From contig JAJRUC010000467.1 in NCBI GenBank assembly GCA_024278015.1, positions 1-15,067 of the forward strand: 15,067 nt of DNA, read 5' to 3'. The notes beneath the pieces were generated by a model. The model was not told the origin of the DNA. It made no database searches and was given only the letters and a program-made list of their open reading frames with translations. The DNA comes from Chloroflexota bacterium (lineage in GTDB: Bacteria; Chloroflexota; Anaerolineae; 4572-78). The position numbers and the translations under genes are program-made. How positions within the stretch are numbered: position 1 is the first letter of the stretch; each line of letters starts with the position of its first letter. Below, piece after piece: positions 8,104 to 15,035 of this stretch.

Positions 8104-10590
8104 ATGAAGAACAACCTGAAAATGCTGTTCCCGTTTCTACATTCAAAAGAAAAAGGACAAAGTTTCATCATTTTGGCCTTCACCTTTGTGGGCTTCATCG
8201 CCCTGTTGGGCCTGGCCATTGACCTCGGCATGGTTTACATTGAACGCACCGCCCTCAAACGGGCCATCGATGCCGCCGTCCTCAGCGGCGTAACCGAACT
8301 GGGCAACGAAGAAGAGGCCGGCATCCGCGCTATGGAATACCTGAACCTGAACGGCTACGACCTGACCGATTCAAATATCTATTTTAGAGGGTGTATCAGC
8401 GACTCGGACAACTATTACAACAGCGACGGCTCATTTTGCGGCACAGCAGGCTGCGGCAACGATAACGACCCCAACCAGATTATTAACGCCCAGGATTTTT
8501 ACCCCTACAGCCTGATGCAACCCAATGACGCTGACGTGACCAACGTCTTTGAAATCGATACCTATCGCTTTCAATCTACCGGCGATTGCGGCGATGCGGA
8601 TGGCAACCCCGCCACTCCGCCACTTGTAGGTGATGCCAACAAGCTGGTAGTGACCGGCACAGTTAAAGTGGATATGAGTTTTATGAGCCTGCTCGGTTTC
8701 GCCTTTGTGCCGGTTAAAGACCACTCTATCGCCCAGAACCTGGACAGCATCGATGCTGTCGTCGTCCTTGACCGCTCCGGCTCGATGGAATTTGACCCGG
8801 TGTGCTATGGCTGCTGGACTCGCCGCGATGAACTGGCCCCCTCTGACCCCAACTATTTGACCGCTGCCGCCACCAAAAACGACCATCCGCCCTATTCCCG
8901 CTACACCACCTATCCGGCCAACGGTGTCATCAACCGGCTGGGCCTGACCGAAGGTTTCACCAATACCAATCGCATCAGAGCCTGCACCACAGACACCTAT
9001 GATGCCGACCAGGATTTACCCGTTCCGGCCAATCTCTATACCTTCAACGTTGATGATACCACCTATGACCAGGGTCTGTATTCCTACATTATTATGGAAG
9101 CCGAACTGTACTCCCTGAACCCGGCCCCGGTTGACCCGGAACTGCAACAGCAGGGCAAAGGCTACTGGGCTCTGCAACGCGGCGAAGGCAACTACGACAG
9201 CAGTGCAACCCCGTACTTGCCATCGCAGGGCACCTCCATCGACAGCCTGCCCGCCCACATGGCCCACCATCCCTCTACCACTGAATACGATGGCACCGTC
9301 TACGGCCACCACTACACCCTGGTCGAGGCCCAATCCGGCAACGCCCCCTATCTGGAATACGACTTTAAATTCTACCCTGGCGCCGGCTGGGCCATCGGCA
9401 ATTTCTACATCTGGGTCAGAGTCCACGCCGGACACGGCCTGAAATCCAGCGGCAACACATACGGCGACACCGTCAGCCAAAACGCCGCCTACTATGCTGT
9501 AATCGCCCGCCCCCAGAGCGACCCCTTTCCGCAACTTTATGTTCCCCCTGCCGGGGCCGTGAAAAACCTGGCCAACGTCTCTGGCACCGACTGGCGCTGG
9601 ATTAGAATCGACCCTGGGATGCTCGTTGATACGACCCAAAATTACCGCTTCTACTTTTACGCCGGCAGCGCCGGTTACAGCATAGACCGCATCGTTGTTT
9701 CCAATAATCCCTCATCTAGCGGCAACAACGGCAACGGCAGCGCCTTGAACAACGCCCGCACCGCGCCCGTCACCGCCGCTTCGGCGCAGCGCGCCGCCTG
9801 CGATATTTGCAACGCCGTCTACGGCGAAAATATCTCCGACCCGACCACCCAGTGTAATTTCTTCCAGTTCCCCCCGGAACCCAAAGACAACACTGTTGAC
9901 CCTATTTTTAACGAGTGGGAAGCTCCTATGCGCACCACCAAAGAGGCCATCAAATTCTTCGTCACCCGGTTAGACGCTACCCGCGACCAGATTGGCTACG
10001 TAACCTACAACAGCAGCAGCGTCAGCAAAACAGAACTGGCTTGCAAGCGGGCCGCCCAAACTCAGGGCATTTTTTGCATCACCGGCGGCAACCCCATCAG
10101 CTACACCACTATCCTCAAAAATGTAGAAGATACCCGCGCTTCTTCCGGCACACCCACAGCCAGGGGTATGTATGCCGGTTTGCAAGTGCTGGGCATCAAC
10201 TCGGCAAACAATAATTGCGACGGCAGTAACGGCTCATCGTGTTCACGCGGGGGCGGGGCGCAAAAAGTATTGATTCTGATGACCGACGGCATGCCCAACA
10301 CCAACGGCTGGGAAAATGGCTGTACCAGCACATCCCTTGATACATCACAAACCCCAATGTGGGATGCTACCGACGCGCCCCACAGCTGCCCCCTGTACTG
10401 GGCAGATGAGGCGGCCCGAAACGGCGTCACCGTGTACACTATCGGTCTGGGGTTTGGCATTAATCGCGACTACCTGAAAGAAATTGCCCGGTTGGGCAAC
10501 GGCCAGGCTTACTTCTCGGCCAGCGGCGGCGATTTGAACATCATCTTCAGCCAGATTCTCTCGAACATCTACGTGCGGTTGATTGAATAA
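8104..10590 (+). CDS. tadG: TadG-like pilus assembly protein with split von Willebrand A domain
   Basis: This 828-residue protein opens with the TadG/TadE-like membrane segment: EKGQSF at 16-21, a hydrophobic run to about 42, then ERTALKRAIDAAVLSGV. A vWA domain starts at about 218 with the metal-site motif DRSGS (D223, S225, S227). It resumes after a large insertion with TTKEAIKFFVTRL near 611, then the metal-binding threonine in GTPTARG (T685) and LILMTDG (D728), and ends near residue 828. All three metal-ion-dependent adhesion site loops therefore look intact. The inserted segment (about 228-608) contains a carbohydrate-binding-like beta module at about 328-538, with FYIWVRVHAG and YSIDRIVVSNN. 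Cysteine pairs near 770-800 suggest export to an oxidising compartment. TadG proteins are surface or periplasmic partners of Flp pili. A terminator follows 27 bases after the stop. TadG assignment is strong for the N-terminus and vWA; the role of the insertion is unknown. Confidence 0.87.
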   Translation: MKNNLKMLFPFLHSKEKGQSFIILAFTFVGFIALLGLAIDLGMVYIERTALKRAIDAAVLSGVTELGNEEEAGIRAMEYLNLNGYDLTDSNIYFRGCISDSDNYYNSDGSFCGTAGCGNDNDPNQIINAQDFYPYSLMQPNDADVTNVFEIDTYRFQSTGDCGDADGNPATPPLVGDANKLVVTGTVKVDMSFMSLLGFAFVPVKDHSIAQNLDSIDAVVVLDRSGSMEFDPVCYGCWTRRDELAPSDPNYLTAAATKNDHPPYSRYTTYPANGVINRLGLTEGFTNTNRIRACTTDTYDADQDLPVPANLYTFNVDDTTYDQGLYSYIIMEAELYSLNPAPVDPELQQQGKGYWALQRGEGNYDSSATPYLPSQGTSIDSLPAHMAHHPSTTEYDGTVYGHHYTLVEAQSGNAPYLEYDFKFYPGAGWAIGNFYIWVRVHAGHGLKSSGNTYGDTVSQNAAYYAVIARPQSDPFPQLYVPPAGAVKNLANVSGTDWRWIRIDPGMLVDTTQNYRFYFYAGSAGYSIDRIVVSNNPSSSGNNGNGSALNNARTAPVTAASAQRAACDICNAVYGENISDPTTQCNFFQFPPEPKDNTVDPIFNEWEAPMRTTKEAIKFFVTRLDATRDQIGYVTYNSSSVSKTELACKRAAQTQGIFCITGGNPISYTTILKNVEDTRASSGTPTARGMYAGLQVLGINSANNNCDGSNGSSCSRGGGAQKVLILMTDGMPNTNGWENGCTSTSLDTSQTPMWDATDAPHSCPLYWADEAARNGVTVYTIGLGFGINRDYLKEIARLGNGQAYFSASGGDLNIIFSQILSNIYVRLIE

Positions 10591-10617
10591 CCGGCGCAAC
10601 CCTCTGCATCACTACTT

Positions 10618-10658
10618 CGAGCTTCAGACCCCACCCGGTCTGAAGCTCGTTTCTTTTA
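10618..10658 (+). terminator. Rho-independent terminator after the tadG-like gene
   Basis: A perfect 13-bp stem pairs CGAGCTTCAGACC (10618-10630) with its complement at 10637-10649 around a 6-base loop. It is followed by TTTCTTTT, the expected U-rich tail. It closes the five-gene unit and separates it from cpaB. Confidence 0.93.
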
Positions 10659-10686
10659 TATTATGTATACTTTAGTCCCATTTACC

Positions 10687-10714
10687 TTGACAATTCATCA
10701 TCTTATGGTAACAT
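10687..10714 (+). promoter_or_regulatory. Sigma70-like promoter for cpaB
   Basis: A consensus -35 box TTGACA (10687-10692) and a 16-base spacer precede TAACAT (10709-10714), a 4-of-6 match to the -10 box. Initiation is expected near 10721. The predicted start site lies after the upstream in-frame ATG at 10713, which supports the later cpaB start at 10770. Confidence 0.65.
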
Positions 10715-10752
10715 GAAGTTGTTAGCGCCCTTTTTGGATCAATTCCACCCAA

Positions 10753-10758
10753 GGGAGG
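10753..10758 (+). promoter_or_regulatory. Ribosome binding site deciding the cpaB start
   Basis: GGGAGG lies in the purine-rich stretch AAGGGAGGAAAAAAG ahead of the ATG at 10770. The alternative in-frame ATG at 10713 has no such site and overlaps the predicted -10 box. Confidence 0.8.
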
Positions 10759-10769
10759 AAAAAAGAATA

Positions 10770-11825
10770 ATGCAGCGACGGTTATTTATTCTCATAGGCG
10801 TTGTATTAGCCTTTCTGGCGGCGCTTGGTTTTTTGTACGTTTTTACGCAACAAGGCAGGCAGGAAACCGGCAGCCCGGAACAGGCCGTAACGCAAGCGCC
10901 AACCGAAATACCCATGGTCGAAGTCATTGTAGCCGCCCAGCCTATTCCCAGGGGGGGCGAATTTACAGCCGAAGCACTGACGCGAACCCAATTCCCGGCT
11001 TCCAGTGTGCCGATTGATTCTGCCATTGTCAACGAAGCCGAAACCATCGGCAAAATAGCCAACTCGGAAATTGTGCAGGGTCAGATTATTGTGTACGATC
11101 TGCTGCGGGATAAAAACGCCCTGACCTCCAGCGAGGCAGCGTTTAACATTCCGCCCGGAAACGTGATGGTCGCCTTTCCCATCAACAAGCAAACCAGCGT
11201 GGCCTACGCCCTGCAACCCGGCGACGTGGTTGACGTGTTGATGACCTTCTCTATCGTTGACCTCGACTCGGAATTTCAGACAATTTTGCCCAATAAATTC
11301 TCTTTTCTGCTGCAAGATATTTCGGCATCAGGGGGCGGCGACCAGCAAACCACATCGGTAACGCTCAGCCCGGCCATTGACAAAGGCCGCCTGAATATTG
11401 AGAACGAGTTGTTCCCCGGCTTCGAGTTCCCCAGAGAAGACCAGCGCCCCCGGCGGGTAGCCCAGTTAACGGTGCAACGAGGCCGGGTGATAAAAGTCGG
11501 CACCTGGATAGAAGAACCCGTGGACCAAACACCGGGAGAAGAGGGCGCCCCCACGCCCACGCCCGTCTTGCCGAATATCGCTTCGATAGCGATTACGCCG
11601 CAAGACGCGCTGGTGTTGTTGTGGGCGCGGCAATCCGGAGCCTATATGGAACTGGCCCTGCGCGCCGCCGGAGACGAAGAAGCCGACCACACCACCGAAG
11701 CCGTGACCCTGCAATATATGCTAACGCGCTTTAACATTGCCGTACCACCCAAACTTGAGTTTGGTATCGATAAATCAGACGCTGTGGCGCCCGTCGAAGC
11801 CGCCCCCGTTCAGCCATCGAGCTAA
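10770..11825 (+). CDS. cpaB: CpaB/RcpC Flp pilus assembly protein
   Basis: The 351-residue product has a short basic N-terminus (MQRR), one membrane helix at about 5-25 and a flexible Gln/Glu/Pro-rich linker. A SAF domain follows at about 49-114 (VEVIVAAQPIPRGGEFTAEA, then GKIANSEIVQGQIIVYDLL). The CpaB/RcpC domain runs from about 128, with VMVAFPINKQTSVAYALQPG, DVVDVLMTF and a later VARLT-like strand (VAQLTVQRGRVIKVG). Known CpaB/RcpC proteins act in the periplasm with the RcpA secretin in diderm Tad systems; in Chloroflexota the outer partner is unclear. Loops at about 180-260 are rich in Pro, Glu and Asp (for example EEPVDQTPGEEGAPTPTP). The gene stands alone between two terminators, with its own promoter. 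A run of seven G residues (10951-10957) encodes part of the conserved IPRGGEF motif. Confidence 0.92.
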   Translation: MQRRLFILIGVVLAFLAALGFLYVFTQQGRQETGSPEQAVTQAPTEIPMVEVIVAAQPIPRGGEFTAEALTRTQFPASSVPIDSAIVNEAETIGKIANSEIVQGQIIVYDLLRDKNALTSSEAAFNIPPGNVMVAFPINKQTSVAYALQPGDVVDVLMTFSIVDLDSEFQTILPNKFSFLLQDISASGGGDQQTTSVTLSPAIDKGRLNIENELFPGFEFPREDQRPRRVAQLTVQRGRVIKVGTWIEEPVDQTPGEEGAPTPTPVLPNIASIAITPQDALVLLWARQSGAYMELALRAAGDEEADHTTEAVTLQYMLTRFNIAVPPKLEFGIDKSDAVAPVEAAPVQPSS

Positions 11826-11866
11826 AAATTGTTACTTTTTGCCATATTCGCAAAATAATTGTCGTA

Positions 11867-11913
11867 AAAACCGGGTTTTAGTCAGTACGACACTTGACTA
11901 AATACCCGGTTTT
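11867..11913 (+). terminator. Hairpin terminator after cpaB, probably bidirectional
   Basis: AAAACCGGGT (from 11867) and TTTAGTCA (11877-11884) pair with TGACTAAA (11895-11902) and ACCCGGTTTT (11904-11913). The stem is 18 bp with a single bulged T at 11903 and a 10-base loop. The A run before and T run after the GC core give terminator character on both strands. The right arm overlaps the next promoter. Confidence 0.8.
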
Positions 11914-11921
11914 GCTACAAT
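11894..11921 (+). promoter_or_regulatory. Sigma70-like promoter for cpaE-cpaF
   Basis: TTGACT (11894-11899, 5 of 6) and TACAAT (11916-11921, 5 of 6) are separated by 16 bases. The -35 box lies within the right arm of the cpaB terminator. Initiation near 11928 would give a leader of about 130 bases ahead of cpaE. Confidence 0.7.
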
Positions 11922-11956
11922 TTAAACCAGCAGCAAAATATCGTTGCGCGTACCCT

Positions 11957-12019
11957 GTAAATTTTTCACAGCCACCTTATCCTGAATACCACCGCAATGC
12001 GGCCGAACCCGAAATTTAC
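11957..12019 (+). other. Possible structured 5' leader of cpaE
   Basis: GTAAATTT (11957-11964) is complementary to AAATTTAC (12012-12019). They enclose a small inner hairpin, CCGC-AAT-GCGG (11992-12002). No known riboswitch class was recognised. The pairing is short and may be chance; it is recorded because the leader is long for a gene with a nearby strong promoter. Confidence 0.3.
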
Positions 12020-12056
12020 TTACAATATATCATTTTAACACACAGGCGAGAATCAA

Positions 12057-13295
12057 ATGTCAGGACACACAAGCACTCCGTCAGATTCAGAAAATAAAAT
12101 CAAGGTACTTATCGTGGATGATATTCCTGAAACCCGCGAAAACCTCCGCAAACTGTTGTTCTTTGAATCAGATATTGAAGTTGTGGGCGCCGCCACCAAT
12201 GGGCAAGAAGGGGTTGATATGGCCCATGAACTTCAACCCGACGTGGTTTTGATGGACATCAATATGCCCGGTATGGACGGTATCAGCGCCAGCGAACAAA
12301 TTACCCGTCGCTCGCCGTACACCCAGGTTATCATCATGTCGGTTCAAAGCGAGGCGGATTACCTGCGCCGTTCCATGCTGGCCGGGGCCAGAGAATTTTT
12401 AATCAAACCCTTCTCCGGCAACGAACTCATCACCAGCGTGCGGCGCGTATATCAACTGGTTGTAGAGCAAAAAGACCGGTTTCAACACACGCCTCCACCA
12501 GACGGCAGCGGTTCAAACCGTATGCAGGAGCCGCAAAAAACCGGCAAAATCATTTCCGTCTTCAGCCCCAAAGGGGGCGCCGGGTGCAGCACGCTCTCCA
12601 TTAACCTGGCCATAGCCCTGGCTAAAATTGCCTCTGCCAAAGTAGCCATTGTTGACGCCAGCCTGCAATTTGGTGATGTATCCGTCTTGCTGAACCTGCA
12701 CCCCAAAGCTACCATTGCAGACCTGGCCCCCAATGCCGATGAAATAGACGCGGATTTACTGGAGCGGGTTATGGTTGAACATTCTTCCGGCATAAAAGCC
12801 CTGCTGGCCCCCCCCCGCCCGGAAATGGCAGACCTGGTTACCGCCCCCGCCCTAACCAAAATTCTGGAACAAATGCGCAAGGGGTTCGATATTGTGGTAG
12901 TAGATATGTACAGCTCCTTGCAAGACACGGTCATCAGCGTGCTGGATATATCTGACCTGATTGTCCTGATTACCACCCCGGAAATCCCGTCCATTAAAAA
13001 CGCCCGCCTGTTCTACGAAGTTACCGAAGCCTTGCAATATCCGCCCGAAAAAACCCAGCTCATCCTCAACAAAACCGACCCGCGCATCGGTATTCGGGCG
13101 CAGGACATTGAAGCCAATATCAAACGCAAAATTCACGCCCAACTCCCGTTAGATGAACGGACCGCTATTCAGGCCATCAACCAGGGTATACCCTACCTTA
13201 TTGGCGGCGCCGGCAGCAATTTGGCAAAAGCAACCGCCTTTTACGCCAAAAAAGTGTATCAAACCATTTCCGCTCAAAAAGAACCGGCAGCCTAA
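12057..13295 (+). CDS. cpaE: CpaE/TadZ: receiver domain fused to ParA/MinD-like ATPase
   Basis: This 412-residue protein is probably cytoplasmic or membrane-associated. The N-terminal response-regulator receiver (about 15-130) has the full site: acidic pair D21/D22, phospho-acceptor D67 in LMDINMPGMDG, S95 at the switch position and K117 in LIKPF. A linker (about 140-162) leads to a ParA/MinD-like ATPase. Its deviant Walker A is KGGAGCST (172-179). The first, 'signature' lysine is kept, but the usual lysine before Ser/Thr is a cysteine, C177. A conserved LLAPPRPE segment and an IVVVDMYSSLQD Walker-B-like strand follow. CpaE/TadZ proteins localise the Tad machine, usually to a pole. Only a weak purine stretch (AGGCGAG) precedes the ATG. 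The stop is 25 bases before cpaF, so both are likely one transcript. A nine-C run occurs at 12808-12816. Confidence 0.93.
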   Translation: MSGHTSTPSDSENKIKVLIVDDIPETRENLRKLLFFESDIEVVGAATNGQEGVDMAHELQPDVVLMDINMPGMDGISASEQITRRSPYTQVIIMSVQSEADYLRRSMLAGAREFLIKPFSGNELITSVRRVYQLVVEQKDRFQHTPPPDGSGSNRMQEPQKTGKIISVFSPKGGAGCSTLSINLAIALAKIASAKVAIVDASLQFGDVSVLLNLHPKATIADLAPNADEIDADLLERVMVEHSSGIKALLAPPRPEMADLVTAPALTKILEQMRKGFDIVVVDMYSSLQDTVISVLDISDLIVLITTPEIPSIKNARLFYEVTEALQYPPEKTQLILNKTDPRIGIRAQDIEANIKRKIHAQLPLDERTAIQAINQGIPYLIGGAGSNLAKATAFYAKKVYQTISAQKEPAA

Positions 13296-13308
13296 TTTAC
13301 CGAAAATC

Positions 13309-13313
13309 AGGAG
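13309..13313 (+). promoter_or_regulatory. Ribosome binding site deciding the cpaF start
   Basis: AGGAG lies 7 bases before the ATG at 13321. The frame stays open upstream to 13153 inside cpaE, but a start there would overlap cpaE by over 140 bases and encode a low-complexity shadow of it. Confidence 0.8.
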
Positions 13314-13320
13314 TGAGCAG

Positions 13321-14697
13321 ATGTCACTGTTAAACCGGATAAACAAGCAAGCAGCCAACAATCCACTCTCGCCGCACACCACCGAAGGGCGGGTTAAATC
13401 CGTTCCGGAATTGCCCAACAGCCAGCAAAAAAACACTTTTGCCAGCATCAAGGAGCGCATTCAGGATAAACTCATCGCTGAACTTGACCCGCAACTGGAC
13501 ATCTCCAAAACCGATGAAGTGCGGCGCACGATGGAAGAACTTTTTGACCAGATACTCTCTACCGAGGCCATTATCTTAAGCCGCAGCGACCGCCAGAAGC
13601 TCTTTGAGCAAATTGCCGCCGAAATTCTGGGTTTCGGCCCCCTGGAACCCTTGCTGGCCGATGATACCGTCTCTGAAATTATGGTGAACGGCCCCAACCA
13701 TATCTTTATTGAGCAAAAAGGCAAGTTGCAGCGAAGTGCGTTTACCTTTGAAAGTGACGACCACGTTCTGCGCATTATCGACCGCATCGTCTCGCCGTTA
13801 GGCCGCCGCATTGACGAAAGCCAACCGCTGGTTGATGCCCGCCTGCCCGACGGGTCTCGCGTAAACGCTATCATCCCCCCCCTGGCCCTGAACGGCCCCA
13901 CCCTGACCATCAGAAAATTCTCAAAAACACCGCTCACCATCGAGAACCTGGTTCAATTTGGTTCTATCACCCCGGAGGCCGCCGAATTTTTGCGGGCTTG
14001 CGTTGTCGCCAGATTGAACATTGTTGTTTCCGGCGGGACCGGCTCCGGGAAAACCACCCTGCTGAATATCTGCTCCAACTTCATCCCGGACGATGAACGG
14101 ATCATCACCGTAGAAAACGCCGCCGAATTGCAATTAGCCAAAGAACATGTGGTTACGCTGGAATCTCGCCCGCCCAATATTGAAGGCAAAGGCGAAGTCT
14201 CTATCAGAGATCTGGTGTATAACTGCCTGCGCATGCGCCCCGACCGCATTGTGGTGGGGGAATGTCGGGGCGGCGAGGCCCTTGACATGCTCCAGGCCAT
14301 GAACACGGGCCACGACGGCAGCTTAACCACGGCCCACGCCAACTCACCCAGAGACACCATCTCCCGTTTAGAGACAATGTGCCTGATGGCCGGTATGGAC
14401 CTGCCTGTCCGGGCCATTAGAGAACAAATCGCTTCAGCCGTAGATTTAATTGTCCAGCAGGCCCGCCTGCGCGACGGCTCCAGAAAGGTTATCAACGTTA
14501 CCGAAGTGCAGGGTATGGAAGGGGACGTCGTTGTGCTTTCAGATATTTTTTCTTTTGAGCAGCTAGGATTTGAAGCCGGTAAAGTAATTGGCCGCTTGAA
14601 ACCCACCGGTCTACGCCCCAAATTTATGGACAAAATCGAAGATGCCAGCATCCACTTGCCCGCCAATATTTTTGGGGCCGGCGGCAGGCTATATTAA
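13321..14697 (+). CDS. cpaF: CpaF/TadA secretion ATPase
   Basis: The 458-residue product is the hexameric type II/IV secretion-family ATPase that powers Flp pilus assembly at the inner membrane. An N-terminal alpha-helical region (about 40-120) leads into the N-domain (ILGFGPLEPLLADDTVSEIM). The Walker A motif is GGTGSGKTT (238-246, K244). An Asp/Glu-box region precedes the Walker B motif IVVGE (310-314, E314), and the His box is GHDGSLTTAHANS (330-342, with H331 and H339). The C-terminal segment (VDLIVQQARLRDGSRKV and following) matches the usual CpaF end. Length fits the family (about 430-500 residues). All core motifs look intact. It lies 25 bases after cpaE. Genes for the membrane proteins TadB and TadC normally follow, but here 370 bases of repeat-bearing non-coding DNA run to the window edge. 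Confidence 0.96.
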   Translation: MSLLNRINKQAANNPLSPHTTEGRVKSVPELPNSQQKNTFASIKERIQDKLIAELDPQLDISKTDEVRRTMEELFDQILSTEAIILSRSDRQKLFEQIAAEILGFGPLEPLLADDTVSEIMVNGPNHIFIEQKGKLQRSAFTFESDDHVLRIIDRIVSPLGRRIDESQPLVDARLPDGSRVNAIIPPLALNGPTLTIRKFSKTPLTIENLVQFGSITPEAAEFLRACVVARLNIVVSGGTGSGKTTLLNICSNFIPDDERIITVENAAELQLAKEHVVTLESRPPNIEGKGEVSIRDLVYNCLRMRPDRIVVGECRGGEALDMLQAMNTGHDGSLTTAHANSPRDTISRLETMCLMAGMDLPVRAIREQIASAVDLIVQQARLRDGSRKVINVTEVQGMEGDVVVLSDIFSFEQLGFEAGKVIGRLKPTGLRPKFMDKIEDASIHLPANIFGAGGRLY

Positions 14698-14767
14698 CCG
14701 GATTGCTCACACGTATGCTTTTCAACACCGTCCAGAAAGCAATCTGACAAGTAACTATACAGGGTAC

Positions 14768-14868
14768 ACCCCCTCCCTGGCCCTCCCCCTTGCAGAGGGA
14801 GGGAATATTCCCCCCTCCCCGGCAGGGACGCGAAGCGGTTTCTTCATCAGGGGGGCAGGGGGAGGGTG
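14768..14868 (+). repeat. GC-rich palindromic repeat, copy 1
   Basis: This copy starts with a 24-base C-rich block (14768-14791). That block is the inverted complement, with one mismatch, of the block at 15012-15035. Internal CCCTCCC (14781-14787) and GGGAGGG (14797-14803) can form a hairpin. The 3' half carries further pairable runs of C and G around GGGACGCGAAGCGG. No open reading frame or transposase is present. It looks like a dispersed REP- or MITE-like element; family unknown. Confidence 0.7.
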
Positions 14869-14962
14869 AAATTGCCGTCAAACGACTATTTGGTTAAGTG
14901 TCTATCCGTAAAATACTTGTGGCACTCATTGTCAAACAACAAGCCGATGAAGTTGTAGTTGC
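14869..14962. other. Spacer between inverted repeats; no gene seen
   Basis: About 94 bases of lower-GC sequence separate the two repeat copies. I see no credible coding sequence, ribosome binding site or RNA gene here. Confidence 0.5.
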
Positions 14963-15035
14963 TCCCCCCCTTAATCCCCCCTCTGTGAGGGGGGAAATGC
15001 CCTCCCCCTAAAAGGGGGAGGGCCGGGGAGGGGGT
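14963..15035 (-). repeat. GC-rich palindromic repeat, copy 2 (inverted)
   Basis: Two perfect hairpins lie side by side. An 8-bp stem pairs CCCCCCTC (14976-14983) with 14987-14994, and a 10-bp stem pairs CCCTCCCCCT (15000-15009) with 15013-15022. The end block 15012-15035 matches copy 1 in reverse complement at 23 of 24 positions, and similarity continues inward in broken form. The two copies are therefore members of one family in opposite orientation. Confidence 0.75.

Noticed and set aside
10713..10769. Longer cpaB start at 10713
   Set aside because: It overlaps the predicted -10 box and lacks a ribosome binding site. The start at 10770 has a strong one and gives a normal CpaB N-terminus.
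12021..12026. Second TACAAT as a -10 box near cpaE
   Set aside because: No -35-like hexamer is found 15-19 bases upstream (the region reads GCGGCC), so it was not called a promoter.
11894..12097. 67-codon open frame before cpaE
   Set aside because: It starts with a non-ATG codon inside the predicted promoter -35 box, has no ribosome binding site, no domain and overlaps cpaE in another frame.
13153..13320. Longer cpaF start at 13153
   Set aside because: It would overlap cpaE by over 140 bases. The ATG at 13321 has an AGGAG at good spacing.
13953..14666. 237-codon open frame on the - strand
   Set aside because: It is antisense to the motif-rich C-terminal half of cpaF, whose coding potential is certain.
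14642..14869. 75-codon + frame and an 85-codon - frame over the repeat
   Set aside because: Both run through the GC-rich palindrome and give Pro/Gly-rich low-complexity products with no start signals.
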